Notes: generated by a model not told the origin, from the letters alone. A stretch of 64,000 nucleotides of DNA from Shewanella woodyi ATCC 51908 (GCF_000019525.1 NC_010506.1:5580001-5644000), one strand, 5' to 3'; counted from the first letter of the stretch, positions 8,531 through 18,394 are shown. Translations and numbers: made by a program.

Positions 8531-9478
8531 TTACGTATCCGTTACGCTACCTGCCATCTTCCTTACGGCACAGACGACTTCATCAAACATCTTATCATTG
8601 GCTAAAGCGTGGTACCCGCCTTTAATCACCGAATAGGTTATCATTTTCTGACCATATTGAGAGATAAACTTCTCACCGATCATCGTTGGACAGACCCAAT
8701 CCATTTCTCCCTGTAGTATCATGGTATTAGCTTTGATTTTACCCGCCACATCACGCATCAATCGATAGGAATTGAAGTACTGATTACCAGCAAAATGTAA
8801 CTCGATTCTGGCTAAGCTTTTACCAAAGGAGAGACTCGCTTCAGATGGCTGGAATCCCGGCAGAGATAAGCTTAACTCCCAGATTAACCAACTATTGATA
8901 TAGTCATTGTGGATCTCGATTTTCGGATTATTAAAGCCATCTTGATAATCACTAAACAGGGTCTGTAGTGAGCGTGTATAGGCTTGGTGGGAGGTAAATG
9001 CGAGGTACTCTTGAGGGAAAAGGGTCGATGCTCCATCAGGGCCATATAACCAACGAACTCCCTCGTCACTTGGCACAAATAACCCCCAAAATACTTGTGA
9101 GATCACTCTATCAGGAAATAGACCACTGTAGATAAAACCTAAGGTTGCACCATATGAGCCACCGACGACACACCAGCTTTCGATATTGAGCCTAAGGCGC
9201 ACCGCTTCAATATCTCTTAGTAAGCACTGCAGATCATTGTGCCTCAACTCCCCTTTAGGTTTAGAACGACCAGCACCGCGCTGATCTAACATCAAGATGC
9301 GAAAACTGTCCCTATCAAATAGTTTCAGCTCCTCACCTGCACAGCCGCCACCTGGACCTCCATGTAGGTACAGCAAGGGAATACCATTTGGATTGCCATA
9401 CTGAGCTAGGTGGAGCACATGTCCGTCACCAACATCTATCCAATCTCTACGAAGAAACGCGGGAAGCGCTTGGCTCAT
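8531..9478 (-). CDS. pip: Prolyl aminopeptidase / alpha-beta hydrolase
   Basis: A 315-residue alpha/beta hydrolase of the proline iminopeptidase family (peptidase S33), releasing N-terminal Pro from peptides in the cytoplasm. Seen are the oxyanion motif [19 protein letters not shown], the nucleophile elbow [11 protein letters not shown] (GGSxG) with catalytic Ser around residue 112, the Asp region [10 protein letters not shown] and the C-terminal His in GGYHALA. There is no signal peptide. The ATG overlaps the stop of the upstream YihY-like gene by four bases, implying coupled translation. Related S33 hydrolases have other ester or amide substrates, so Pro specificity is likely but not certain. 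Confidence 0.85.
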   Translation of the reverse strand: MSQALPAFLRRDWIDVGDGHVLHLAQYGNPNGIPLLYLHGGPGGGCAGEELKLFDRDSFRILMLDQRGAGRSKPKGELRHNDLQCLLRDIEAVRLRLNIESWCVVGGSYGATLGFIYSGLFPDRVISQVFWGLFVPSDEGVRWLYGPDGASTLFPQEYLAFTSHQAYTRSLQTLFSDYQDGFNNPKIEIHNDYINSWLIWELSLSLPGFQPSEASLSFGKSLARIELHFAGNQYFNSYRLMRDVAGKIKANTMILQGEMDWVCPTMIGEKFISQYGQKMITYSVIKGGYHALANDKMFDEVVCAVRKMAGSVTDT

Positions 9479-10485
9479 TTAACTCGGCTCTCCTTTATCG
9501 ACTCCTCTACTGGCTTCAACGACGGCTCTTGTGATTGCTCTTGTGATTGTTCTTGTGGCAGCTCAGAGATAGAAAAGCTCACATCAGGCACCTGACTCAC
9601 AACCTCTTTTTCACCGTTTTTATCTTCAACTGCCGACTGCTTTTTATCTAAATACTCAGGCATAGCCGCGGTGATCACCGCCCCAAGCAACACGATCATC
9701 CAGGAGAGGTAGACCCACAAGAACAGAATTGGAATGGTTGCTAACGCGCCATAGATAGCTTCATAAGTGGGGAATTTTGTCAGATACAGTGCAAACCCCT
9801 TCTTGCCAAACTCAAACATCAAGGCTGCAACGATGGCTCCCAACAGCGCATGGAAAAATTTAACCTTAGTGTTAGGCACCACCATGTAGATCAACAGGAA
9901 AGTCGCCACCGAAAACAGCATAGGCAGCCTTTCAACAAGCAAGGGCACCACACCTGAGAGGTCTGAGCCATTAAAAACTTTAAGTGATACCACATAGGAG
10001 GTCGCCACTAAGCTTGCTCCCATCAACACTGGCCCTAATGTCAGTACCATCCAATACATGGAAAATGAGATCACCATGGAGCGCTTCTCTTTGGTGTGCC
10101 ATATGCTATTAAGTGACTTGTCGATACTGGAGATCAGCATGATCGCAACCACCATCAGGGCTGCAATACCAACGGCAGTCCCCTTGGATGCGTTGTCGAC
10201 AAACTCATTGATATAAACCTGAACACTATCACCAGCCGAAGGGATGAAGTTATTATAGATAAAATCCTCGATCTGGCCTCGGATCCCTTGGAAAACAGGG
10301 AAAGCAGAAAGCATCGACATGGTCACTGCAACCATAGGCACCAAAGAGAGTAAACTCACATACGCCAGATGGCCTGCGCGAATATTAATCTGATCTTCCG
10401 CTAATCGTTGCTTTAGATGTATCATGAAGTGCCAGATACTTAGCATTAAAGTTTGAAATTGAGTCAAATTGATCTTTTTTTTCAC
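9475..10485 (-). CDS. YihY/BrkB-family inner membrane protein
   Basis: A 336-residue protein with the YihY/virulence factor BrkB fold. Residues about 35-285 contain six hydrophobic segments, with the family hallmark [28 protein letters not shown] and the later [26 protein letters not shown]. The cytoplasmic C-terminal tail is low-complexity, with a short repeat of SQEQ units ([10 protein letters not shown]), encoded by repeated codons around 9525-9560. The family has been misnamed ribonuclease BN; its real function is unknown, possibly envelope transport. It heads a minus-strand group with pip and a lipoprotein, divergent from the small membrane gene at 10584. Confidence 0.88.
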   Translation of the reverse strand: MKKKINLTQFQTLMLSIWHFMIHLKQRLAEDQINIRAGHLAYVSLLSLVPMVAVTMSMLSAFPVFQGIRGQIEDFIYNNFIPSAGDSVQVYINEFVDNASKGTAVGIAALMVVAIMLISSIDKSLNSIWHTKEKRSMVISFSMYWMVLTLGPVLMGASLVATSYVVSLKVFNGSDLSGVVPLLVERLPMLFSVATFLLIYMVVPNTKVKFFHALLGAIVAALMFEFGKKGFALYLTKFPTYEAIYGALATIPILFLWVYLSWMIVLLGAVITAAMPEYLDKKQSAVEDKNGEKEVVSQVPDVSFSISELPQEQSQEQSQEPSLKPVEESIKESRVK

Positions 10486-10583
10486 AGCGCTCTCGATTCG
10501 ATAATTAGAGTGTTGGCGTTGAATGCTTATATTCGTACAATAAAGCTTATAACCTAAGATTTACAAGTGTAAGGAATAAATAG

Positions 10584-10811
10584 ATGTCACAACAAGGATC
10601 TGCAGGCAATGTGATTGCCGCAATCGCTAGTTTTTTCTTTGTAGGGCTAGGACAGTTAGTCCAAGGCCGCATACTGGCTGCAATTATTTTTTGTCTAACC
10701 ACCTATGCTGCATACGGTATTGCCACTTTCACTTTTGGCCTATTTTTAATCATCGCGTTACCTTTACACCTATGGTGTATTATCGATGCTGCTAGATATA
10801 AGGCTGACTAA
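10584..10811 (+). CDS. Small two-helix membrane protein (TM2-like)
   Basis: A 75-residue protein made of two hydrophobic segments (residues about 9-45 and 47-68) with an internal FFFVGLGQLVQGRILAA motif: a glycine turn with a polar-charged hinge, as in TM2-like and YqaE-like small membrane proteins. It ends in the polar DAARYKAD. AAGGAATAAATAG precedes the ATG. It is divergent from the YihY-like gene. No precise family can be given. Confidence 0.65.
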   Translation: MSQQGSAGNVIAAIASFFFVGLGQLVQGRILAAIIFCLTTYAAYGIATFTFGLFLIIALPLHLWCIIDAARYKAD

Positions 10812-10819
10812 CTAACCTA

Positions 10820-10880
10820 TACCCAAGCTACCTCTCGATGCTGAATCCTGCACCTTGAAGCAGTTTGGATATATACTTAA
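10820..10880. repeat. Intergenic palindromic repeat
   Basis: The arms TATACCCAAGCT and AGTTTGGATATATA flank about 35 bases. This resembles the TATACCCAA-type palindromes scattered between genes in Shewanella and Vibrio chromosomes. No coding signal. Confidence 0.4.
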
Positions 10881-10917
10881 TCGGTTTACATGGGCATAAA
10901 CAAGGACACCCTACCTG

Positions 10918-11565
10918 ATGAAAAAACATATTTTAATGGCCATCGTTTCCACCAGCCTTCTGTTAAGCGGCTGTCAAAGTGCCTACTATGGGGCTATGGA
11001 AAAAGTGGGTTACCACAAGCGCGATATTATGGTCGACAGAGTCACTGACGCTAAAGAGTCTCAAGAGGAAGCACAGGAGCAGTTCAGCTCAGCTTTAGAG
11101 GAGATGCAGGCACTATTGAATCACGATGGTGGTGACTTAGAAAAAGCCTACAACAAGGCGAAAGATGAATATGAATCATCACAGGATGCGGCCGATGATG
11201 TTAGTAACCGTATTGAAAAAGTAGAAGATGTCGCCGATGCCCTATTCGATGAGTGGCAAACAGAGATAGGCGAGATAAGTAAAGCCAGCCTACGCCGCAA
11301 CAGTGAATCTAAGCTTCGTGAAACTAAACGCTCCTATGAGCAGTTAGTCCGCACCATGAAGCGTGCAGAAGGCAAGATGGCGCCAGTGTTAACAGCCATG
11401 AAAGACAATATGCTCTACCTAAAGCACAACCTCAATGCTCAAGCCATAGGCGCAATTAAAGGCGAATTTGCCAGCCTACAAACCGATATTACAGGCTTAA
11501 TCAAAGAGATGAATAAATCTATCGATGAGTCGACTAAGTTTATTGCTTCTATAGAGGGTAAGTAA
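10918..11565 (+). CDS. DUF2959 lipoprotein, coiled-coil
   Basis: A 215-residue lipoprotein (lipobox LLSGC) whose mature part is almost entirely helical. YHKRDIMVDRV near residues 32-42 and the long acidic helix VTDAKESQEEAQEQFSSALEEM are hallmarks of the DUF2959 family. Further heptad-rich helices extend to the end. The family is widespread in Shewanella and other marine gammaproteobacteria; its function is unknown, presumably a periplasmic structural or assembly role. It is monocistronic here, followed by a strong hairpin terminator. Confidence 0.85.
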   Translation: MKKHILMAIVSTSLLLSGCQSAYYGAMEKVGYHKRDIMVDRVTDAKESQEEAQEQFSSALEEMQALLNHDGGDLEKAYNKAKDEYESSQDAADDVSNRIEKVEDVADALFDEWQTEIGEISKASLRRNSESKLRETKRSYEQLVRTMKRAEGKMAPVLTAMKDNMLYLKHNLNAQAIGAIKGEFASLQTDITGLIKEMNKSIDESTKFIASIEGK

Positions 11566-11583
11566 CTCACCTCAATTTATGCC

Positions 11584-11608
11584 AAAGGCCCTTTTAAAGG
11601 GCCTTTTT
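11584..11608 (+). terminator. Rho-independent terminator
   Basis: The GC-rich stem AAAGGCCC/GGGCCTTT with a TTTAA-like loop is followed by TTTTTC. It lies 19 bases after the DUF2959 stop codon. Confidence 0.85.
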
Positions 11609-11721
11609 CTTTCTCGCCTCACCTCAAAAAAATAAACCCTTCCAATTGTTATAAATTTGTAACAATATTGACACTAATCAAGGATAGATTGTGTGTATGG
11701 TTTAAGGATCTGATACTGGTT

Positions 11722-13242
11722 ATGGAAAACCCCATAAAGTTTAAATGGTTGCATCTACTGTGCTCGTTAGCAGTCTTAGTATCCTTGCTGACAGGTTTTA
11801 GAATTCATCTATTAAACGGCTATGACACATTATTCCTGTTATCTCCTATCCTCCCTCAAGGGCAACTTCACAACTGGCATCTCTTAGCCGGTATCTCAAT
11901 CGCCCTATTAATCCCGCTCTATCTCATTTTTGGCCGCACACATGCGAACGGTAGACGTTCACGAGCTGGACGCTACCATCGAAATGTTCACCGTTTAGCT
12001 TACCTATTCATTCCAGCGACCCTTATTACAGGGAGCATGCTTTGGTTAGGAGAGAGTGATTTAACATGGCGGCAATGGCATTTTTACTCTGTCCTAGGCT
12101 TACTCATCTACATCCTATTACATGGCTACATCTACTTTCTTCAACTAGGTAAAACACTTCTCTCTGCACTTTTTTCCCGCCAAATGCTCACTTTGAACGC
12201 CAGCCTCTTTATCGCCCTATTTGGTTTAGCTGTTACCGCTATCTGGGCATTAACAAGTAACTTAGCTCCCCACAAACTGACAGCTTTGAACATTAATCCC
12301 CAAACCCATATAGATATTGATGGGAAAGCCCTTGAACCTTTCTGGAAACAAGCCCCAAAAATTACCCTTATCACAGACGGGGGAGCAAACTTTGTCGATG
12401 GCCAAACACCTGTCAGCATTCAAGTTGCAGCAAATGAAACAGAGTCCTATTTTCTTTTCCGTTGGCGCGATACAACTCACAGCCTAGAGCATCTTCCTTT
12501 AGAGAAGCAGCAGAGTCGATGGTGGGTACTACAACAAGGTTTCCATCGATTTGATGAACAAAAATTCTATGAAGATAAGTTTGCAGTCATGTTGTCTTCA
12601 AGCTGCGGTCAAGGAGGAGATGGAACCGTTCATCTAGGACCAAAACCATTAGCGGACAAACCGGCAAACTGGCATGGAAAGGGCTATCACGCCAGCACCG
12701 ATGGACGCGTGCGTGATATCTGGCACTGGAAGGCGGTAAGAACAAATGACATGTTCCAAGCCGATGATAACGCGTTTACCCCTCCTTTAGCCTCCCGCTC
12801 AGGAGAGAGGCGCTATACAGCAGGTTATCATGCTGATGGTAAAGAGAGTGGCGCTTATGTCGCCAATTGGAGCTGGTACTCAAAACAGTCTGTAGAACCA
12901 AAGCGGCTTCCCCTTCATGAAAACACCAGTAAGCACCTCTTAGCTTGGTTTGACTCAGAACCTTACCAAGCCAATAAAGATAACTACCCAGAGGGTGCAC
13001 GGTTACCCTCTACTCTCTATCGCTCTAACCGCTTTGAGGGCGATAGAGCTGATGTCAGAGCGAGAGCTGTGTGGCATCAAGGGTTCTGGACCCTAGAGCT
13101 TGCACGTAAACATGACACAGGCTCAGAACTTGACGTTAAACTCACAACAGGTACCTGTGTATGGGTAGCTGCATTTGATTCAGCACAAATCGCCCACACA
13201 CGTCATCAACGCCCCATAAAACTGAATTACCTATCACGATGA
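11722..13242 (+). CDS. Membrane cytochrome b with ethylbenzene-dehydrogenase-type heme domain
   Basis: About 506 residues from the ATG at 11722; the frame is open from a TTG at 11668, and the start is uncertain. Residues about 10-185 hold four hydrophobic helices with histidines spaced as in di-heme cytochrome b561/hydrogenase-type subunits (WHLLAGI, RNVHRLAYLF, WHFYSVLGLLIYILLHGY). The rest is periplasmic and resembles the heme-binding gamma subunit of ethylbenzene dehydrogenase/DMSO-reductase-like enzymes (EB_dh family), beginning about HIDIDGKALEPFWKQAP and including the segment VHLGPKPLADKPANWHGKGYH. It probably passes electrons between quinol and a periplasmic partner. The stop overlaps the start of the DUF1566 gene (ATGA), so the products likely act together. 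Confidence 0.75.
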   Translation: MENPIKFKWLHLLCSLAVLVSLLTGFRIHLLNGYDTLFLLSPILPQGQLHNWHLLAGISIALLIPLYLIFGRTHANGRRSRAGRYHRNVHRLAYLFIPATLITGSMLWLGESDLTWRQWHFYSVLGLLIYILLHGYIYFLQLGKTLLSALFSRQMLTLNASLFIALFGLAVTAIWALTSNLAPHKLTALNINPQTHIDIDGKALEPFWKQAPKITLITDGGANFVDGQTPVSIQVAANETESYFLFRWRDTTHSLEHLPLEKQQSRWWVLQQGFHRFDEQKFYEDKFAVMLSSSCGQGGDGTVHLGPKPLADKPANWHGKGYHASTDGRVRDIWHWKAVRTNDMFQADDNAFTPPLASRSGERRYTAGYHADGKESGAYVANWSWYSKQSVEPKRLPLHENTSKHLLAWFDSEPYQANKDNYPEGARLPSTLYRSNRFEGDRADVRARAVWHQGFWTLELARKHDTGSELDVKLTTGTCVWVAAFDSAQIAHTRHQRPIKLNYLSR

Positions 13243-13931
13243 AATTCAAGAGAGGAGCGTACAGGCGCTTTACCTTAAGCCTATTACTATTAACGCTACT
13301 ACTTAGCGGTCTAATGCTACTGCAAACCGAGCCTGCCAACTCCAGCATCGATGAGAGATTAATTAAGCTCTCGGCTCAAGGAGAAACACTTGCCCCTTGG
13401 CAAGGGCCATGGGCTTGTATTCACGACACCCTTACCGGTTTACTTTGGGAAAACAAAACCAATAACGAATCGATACATGACGGTTACTGGAGCTACTCCT
13501 GGTTTAATGAGGGCAAGGGCCAAACCAATAGTGGAGATTGTTATTTTGAAGCCCAGCGATGCGACACCCAAGACTTAATCAGACGCACAAATGAGGAGAA
13601 ATTATGTGGGATCACAGGGTGGCGGCTTCCAACCAAAGCTGAGCTCAGTAGTTTACTTGAGCAACAAGACCGCCCCCAAGCTCCTCAACTACGAACCGAT
13701 TTCTTTCAGCAGATCAAAGCTGGAGATTACTGGAGTGCTCAAGGATCAATGCCACTAGAGGGTCATTATCAGCACTTAGGCCAAGGAGCCAGCGCCATCA
13801 ATTTTTACCAAGGGCGATTTCATAACCTTCCCTATCGCAATGCCGCATTTGCCATTTTGGTCACAGATAAGTGGCCAAAATCGCAATATACCGCGGGAGT
13901 GACCTCTCGCACTGTTAGCAAGCCAAAATAG
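13239..13931 (+). CDS. DUF1566 (Lcl-like) secreted protein
   Basis: A 230-residue protein with an N-terminal hydrophobic anchor (residues about 10-28) and a DUF1566 domain. Features are DTLTGLLWENKT, a central Cys-containing region (GDCYFEAQRCDT, EKLCGITGWRLPTKAELSSLL) and YWSAQ. The sequence GWRLPTxxEL is the family signature. DUF1566 occurs in surface or periplasmic proteins, often beside redox or adhesion genes; its function is unknown. It overlaps the cytochrome b gene by four bases and is 10 bases from the phosphoesterase gene, so the three probably form one operon. Confidence 0.8.
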   Translation: MKFKRGAYRRFTLSLLLLTLLLSGLMLLQTEPANSSIDERLIKLSAQGETLAPWQGPWACIHDTLTGLLWENKTNNESIHDGYWSYSWFNEGKGQTNSGDCYFEAQRCDTQDLIRRTNEEKLCGITGWRLPTKAELSSLLEQQDRPQAPQLRTDFFQQIKAGDYWSAQGSMPLEGHYQHLGQGASAINFYQGRFHNLPYRNAAFAILVTDKWPKSQYTAGVTSRTVSKPK

Positions 13932-13941
13932 GAAAATAATA

Positions 13942-15918
13942 ATGAAAATACTCACCCTGAGTATCCTTTTGGGTTTGTCTGTAACGGCTCTACAAGCCAA
14001 TGCAGGCAGCCAATATCACCGTCTCATATGGGACTCCACCCCTCAATCAGAAGCAACAATAGGTTTCACACCATCAGGAAGTAGCAATCACTACCTTAAA
14101 TATGGATTCTCAACTAACGAGCAAAACTGGACAACGAAAGCAGTCACAAGCAGTAAAACATTCGATGGCAGCTTGCAGAGCCAGTTTATCAAACTTACAG
14201 GGCTCACAAGTGACAGCGCTGTCTACTATCGGATCTGTGATGATGCTGGATGTGGTGAGCGCTTATGGTTTAAAACAGCCCCCACTACTAGCACACCTTT
14301 TACGGCGATTGCAGGCGGAGATACCCGTACCGGTTGGACAAACCGTCAAAATGGCAATCGACTAGTAGCTAAGATCCGTCCGCTGTTTATCATGCACGGT
14401 GGCGACTACACCAATGCCAACAGCGCATCTGAGATGAAAAGTTATTTAGCCGATTGGCAACTCACCTTTTCCGATGACACCATTGATGGAGTTGGCTACA
14501 AGCGAATCTACCCGTTTATCCCAACTCACGGTAACCATGAGGACGATAATTTTAAGACGCTTTGTGAAGTATTTGGTGCAGATTACGACAGTAATGGTGT
14601 TTGTGACGCAAAAGATACCTATGGCGCAGTCAATATCTCTCCACTGCTTAGGGTCTATACACTCAACAGCCAATTTCAAAATAGTGGTTGGTCGAGCTAC
14701 GCCAGTACGATGAATAGCTGGCTATCTCAAGATCTCACCTCTCAAGGCTCCTCAGTTAAATGGCGCGTCGCTCAATACCATAAACCTATGTACCCCCACT
14801 ACTCAGGAAAGTCAGATAACCTGACACTGGTTAACTGGTGGTCAAGTTTGTTTTATAACAAGAAGATGAATTTGGTTGTGGAATCAGATACCCATATCAA
14901 CAAGGTCACTGAAGCACTTGAGCCCAATGGCTCGAACTTTAACGCCACCACTAATGGTGGAACGGTTTATGTAGGTGAAGGCAGTTGGGGAGCACCAGCT
15001 CGTTCAGCCAACGATCCTAAATCTTGGACCATAGATCTTGCCAGTATTCAGCAATTCAAAGTCTTCAGTGTGACCGCTGAAAAACTCTCGGTGCGCACCG
15101 CACAGTTTAGCGCCAGTGCTTCGACCTTAAGTCGAAGCCAGCGTGCAGCCGATCCCTTAGCACTACCGAGCAATGTTGATTGGTGGGTAGCCAATAGCAT
15201 AGGTGAAGAGCTCAAACTGATAAGAGCGTCTAACCAACTTACCGTCATTGACAGTGGTGGAACCGATCCCGTCGACCCACCAGCAGGGGGAGTCTTAGAA
15301 AAAGGCGTTGCGCGTACAAACCTCGCTGCCGCTAAAGGGGCTTCGCTCAATTTTTCTTTTGATGCACCGGCTAATGCTGAAAACCTCAGCTTCACGATGG
15401 CAGGAGGCACAGGTGATGCAGATCTATACGTGCGATTTCGCAGCTTACCAACGGGCTCAAGCTACGACTGCCGCCCCTATAAAAATGGCAATAATGAAAG
15501 TTGCAGCTTTGCCACGCCACAGGTTGGAACTTACTATGTCATGCTAACAGGATACAGCAGCTTCTCTGGCGTCAGCTTAACTGCAGACCACACCAATACT
15601 GGCACTACACCACCAGCCGGTGGTGGAGACAGCTTCGGCAACCTCAGTGCCAGTAAAGGCAACTGGTATCGCAATGAGATCACCCTACCAGCGGGGGCAA
15701 GTAAACTCACCGTCGCTATCACCGGTGGCAGTGGCGATGCCGATCTCTACCTTCGACATGGCGCAGCACCAAGTAGCAGTACATATGATTGCCGTCCATA
15801 CAAAAACGGTAATACTGAAGAGTGTGTCATCGATAACCCCCAATCTGGAGCTTGGCATATAGGCCTTTACGGCTATGCTAGCTTCTCAGGTGTCACCATG
15901 AGTTATCAATACCAGTAA
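13942..15918 (+). CDS. Secreted metallophosphoesterase with two PPC domains
   Basis: A 658-residue exported enzyme. After a signal peptide (LSVTALQANAG) comes a fibronectin-like N-terminal region, then a calcineurin-type metallophosphoesterase core: AIAGGDTRTGW, MHGGDYTNA (GD), PTHGNHEDD (GNHE), QYHKPMYP and ESDTHINK (H-x-H like metal ligands), the order seen in purple acid phosphatase relatives. The C terminus has two bacterial pre-peptidase (PPC) domains, each with GGxGDADLYxR and YDCRPYKNGN, separated by short Gly/Pro linkers; these are usually found on secreted proteins. Substrate unknown. Last gene of the cytochrome b/DUF1566 operon. Confidence 0.85.
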   Translation: MKILTLSILLGLSVTALQANAGSQYHRLIWDSTPQSEATIGFTPSGSSNHYLKYGFSTNEQNWTTKAVTSSKTFDGSLQSQFIKLTGLTSDSAVYYRICDDAGCGERLWFKTAPTTSTPFTAIAGGDTRTGWTNRQNGNRLVAKIRPLFIMHGGDYTNANSASEMKSYLADWQLTFSDDTIDGVGYKRIYPFIPTHGNHEDDNFKTLCEVFGADYDSNGVCDAKDTYGAVNISPLLRVYTLNSQFQNSGWSSYASTMNSWLSQDLTSQGSSVKWRVAQYHKPMYPHYSGKSDNLTLVNWWSSLFYNKKMNLVVESDTHINKVTEALEPNGSNFNATTNGGTVYVGEGSWGAPARSANDPKSWTIDLASIQQFKVFSVTAEKLSVRTAQFSASASTLSRSQRAADPLALPSNVDWWVANSIGEELKLIRASNQLTVIDSGGTDPVDPPAGGVLEKGVARTNLAAAKGASLNFSFDAPANAENLSFTMAGGTGDADLYVRFRSLPTGSSYDCRPYKNGNNESCSFATPQVGTYYVMLTGYSSFSGVSLTADHTNTGTTPPAGGGDSFGNLSASKGNWYRNEITLPAGASKLTVAITGGSGDADLYLRHGAAPSSSTYDCRPYKNGNTEECVIDNPQSGAWHIGLYGYASFSGVTMSYQYQ

Positions 15919-15932
15919 GCGTTATCACCTCT

Positions 15933-15969
15933 AAGAAGCCATAAATACTCAGTTATTTATGGCTTCTTA
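15933..15969 (+). terminator. Hairpin terminator
   Basis: Perfect arms AAGAAGCCATAAAT and ATTTATGGCTTCTT surround a short loop, followed by ATTT. It lies 15 bases after the phosphoesterase stop. Confidence 0.8.
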
Positions 15970-16106
15970 TTTAAAAACAACACACTTACTTTAGGTTGTG
16001 CTAAATAAAATAGACAATACAGTAAACTTAAGTGTGATCTTTAAGTAACCGTAGTAACATAAGCGTTACACACTACCATTTAAGAAGTGATGAGCTAGCC
16101 TCTAAA

Positions 16107-17219
16107 ATGAAATTTAAACTCTTCTCTATCCTCCTCATTCTCGCTATCTTTTTTGGCGTTATTATCTCTTCTGATCACAAACAGAAGCCAAACTTCTATA
16201 AAGTAGACATTCAGGAGCGGGCACAGATAGAGAAGATCTACGCGCTGATGAATGAGCAGAAATACGATCTTGCCCTGCCCTTGATTGAGATAAGCTTACC
16301 CAAACTGCTCGCTAAGCAGTCCAACGATGGCTCTATGATTGCCTGGCTCTATGATATGAAAGCCCATGTGATGGCTTCTCGCTATCACTTCCACTACGCT
16401 ATTGAAGCCATCACTAAAGCTAATCAACATAAAAGCGATCTGCGTTATCGTAAATTAAGGGAGGAATGGTTAGAAGAGATAGACGCTATGCAAGGGGAAA
16501 GGCAGTTAAGGACAAGCTATATCAGTGGCCGTAATGCTGGGTTATCTCAATCTCTCACCAATGATATCCATATCGCTTATATCTATATTGATGACAACCG
16601 CAGCAGTAAATGGTCTGGAAAACAGAGAATTAAAAATCAGGTTTCAGTAGATAAGGTTCTGGATTGGTATAAGCAGCAAGCTAGCCACTACGCCATTGAC
16701 GAGCTGGATTTCAAGGTGCGCTACTTTGTTGTAAATAGCCCAAAAGGAGTCGGTAAAGAGTGGCTTAGAGACCCTGCAGCCTTTCGGCAAATCCTCAACA
16801 ACCTGTTCAAACGCCTCTCCTTTCGAGGCATTGGCGAGTTTATTTAAGATATCAAAGGGGAGAATAAAAACAGCCAAGTCGCCATCGTCTTTCACTCCAA
16901 TTATGACGGTCGCTCTTTTGCGATGAGCTGCCCTGCAGGCAGCCGACTTTATCAATGCCAATATGAATATGTGATGTTAACTGAGAATATCAACAATACC
17001 AGACTTGGCTGGGCCCGACCTCAAGTACAAGCCCATGAAGTATTACACCTCTTTGGCGCCAAAGATCTCTATAACATCGCTGAGTCTAAAGATTACGCTG
17101 TCACCGATATCATGAACTACTACAGCAGAGACATAAAATACGCCACCATTGACCCCATTTCAGCATGGGCCATCGGCTGGCACAAACAACCTTCAACCCC
17201 ATTCAACATTGAGAAATAA
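16107..17219 (+). pseudogene. Zinc metalloprotease gene broken by one in-frame stop
   Basis: The frame from the ATG at 16107 meets TAA at 16845-16847 (codon 247) but continues open in the same frame to 17219, and the whole would be a coherent 370-residue protein. The first half has an N-terminal signal anchor and a TPR-like helical region (YALMNEQKYDLALPLIEI). The second half contains HEVLHLFGAKD near residue 310, a metzincin-type HExxHxxGxxD zinc site, followed by TDIMNYY (a possible Met-turn). The break separates the catalytic site from the N terminus. It could be a recent nonsense mutation, a sequencing error or a readthrough stop; no frameshift is involved. The DUF350-like gene follows at once. 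Confidence 0.7.
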
Positions 17220-17220
17220 T

Positions 17221-17448
17221 ATGGAAATCACCTCCCTAGAGCAGAACGTCATCTTTATGCTAATTAACTTAGGCTACGCTGTATTAAGCCTATTTATTAG
17301 CGTTATCGCACTGGTCGTTATCGACCGCTTTATCTTCAAAGATGTCGACTTTATTCAAGAGATCAAGAACGGCAATATCGCCGTCGCCATCTTCCAATCT
17401 GTGATCTTGTTATTCATTGGTGTGGTGGTGTCATCAGCAATGAGTTGA
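17221..17448 (+). CDS. DUF350-like small membrane protein
   Basis: A 75-residue protein with two long hydrophobic segments (residues about 10-37 and 52-74) and the middle sequence KDVDFIQEIKNGNIAVAIFQSVILL, which matches a single DUF350 (YjfL-like) unit: two helices around a conserved NxAVA core. An upstream in-frame extension overlaps the protease gene and is unlikely; the ATG at 17221 immediately follows the protease stop. The function of DUF350 proteins is unknown. Proximity suggests it was co-transcribed with the protease. Confidence 0.65.
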   Translation: MEITSLEQNVIFMLINLGYAVLSLFISVIALVVIDRFIFKDVDFIQEIKNGNIAVAIFQSVILLFIGVVVSSAMS

Positions 17449-17450
17449 AG

Positions 17451-17727
17451 CTAGCCTTCAAATGAAGGCTAGTTACATTTTTATATATTAATTTTTATCT
17501 GAGTTGGTATTTGGTTACGTTGTTGAAGGTCATACCTTCATTGTGATCTATCGCCTCCAGCGGGGAATGTGTAGCTACTTCTGCGAGACGCTGTGAATAT
17601 ATCCCTATACGCTCTACGACTTCATCCCTGAAGTCGAAGCTCGCAGCCGCACCTACACTTGGTAATTTTTTCTTCGATTTAGCTTTACTAGGTAGGAAAA
17701 CACAACTGATTTTTGTCCCAAAACTTG
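17451..17727 (+). repeat. 277-bp non-coding repeat, copy A
   Basis: First of two tandem diverged copies with a period of 277 bases. It starts with the perfect palindrome-like CTAGCCTTCAAATGAAGGCTAG, which may terminate the DUF350 transcript, and contains a second hairpin around GACTTCATCCCTGAAGTCGAAG. It ends with the shared segment CTTCGATTTAGCTTTA. No long open frame. Confidence 0.7.
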
Positions 17728-17990
17728 CTAGCCTTCGAATGAAGGCTGATTACATTTCTTGATCAATATTCAGTTGTTTTGTTATTTGGTGGTGTGTTTG
17801 AAGATCGTACCTTCATGGTTACCTATCGCTTGCAGCGTACTTATGTGTAAGTAATCTCTCGGTACGCTGTAAACCCATCCTTGGGCGCTCTGCGATTTCA
17901 TCCTTGAAATCGAAGTCCTCGAGCTCACTTACACCAGTTCATGAGTCTCTTCGATTTGGCTTTATCTCTTTATGCATTAGTGTCAGTAAT
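17728..17990 (+). repeat. 277-bp non-coding repeat, copy B
   Basis: Second copy, aligned with copy A along its length: CTAGCCTTCGAATGAAGGCTGA at the start, CGTACCTTCATGGTTACCTATCGC in the middle, the hairpin GATTTCATCCTTGAAATCGAAG and CTTCGATTTGGCTTTA near the end. Paired changes in the second hairpin keep the stem (GACTTC..GAAGTC becoming GATTTC..GAAATC). Confidence 0.7.
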
Positions 17991-18394
17991 TTACCCTATG
18001 CAGCACTGACCTCTTTGTAATACTTTTTCTCATCAGTCGGAAAGGTATGGGTTCCGTCTAGCTAGCGACAACCTTTTAGTTAACCAGTGCTTGTATTTTA
18101 TACAGTAGTATTGGTTTTGTGCGGTTTATCTCTAAGTTTTGCGCAATCAGTTCACGGTTTGCTATTGAGTGAAAAGATAAAGAGGCGTAAATTCAGTTGG
18201 ATGAAAGCGTGCGAGCTTGAGTTGCTGAGATAGCAGGAAAGCAAAGTGTGCGACTAAGTTTTGTCCTAGAGTGTATTGGATACAATTTAGCTATGCATGT
18301 CTCAATACGTTGTATTAATGAGGTATATAGTGTTGATGCCCGTGCACGCTTTCCCAAGAGAACTTGGCAAAACGCGCAAGCCGTATATACAAAT
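17991..18394. other. Gene-free left flank of the cassette array
   Basis: About 400 bases without a supported gene. It directly precedes the GTTATATCTC start of cassette 1, where an attI or upstream attC site would be expected, but neither a clear attC hairpin nor any part of an integron integrase is recognisable here. Short partial inverted repeats (CAATACGTTGTATT around 18303) are present. Confidence 0.5.

Noticed and set aside
17991..18394. Integron integrase or attI site
   Set aside because: No reading frame of integrase length and no tyrosine recombinase motifs on either strand; only the GTTATATC crossover point is recognisable.
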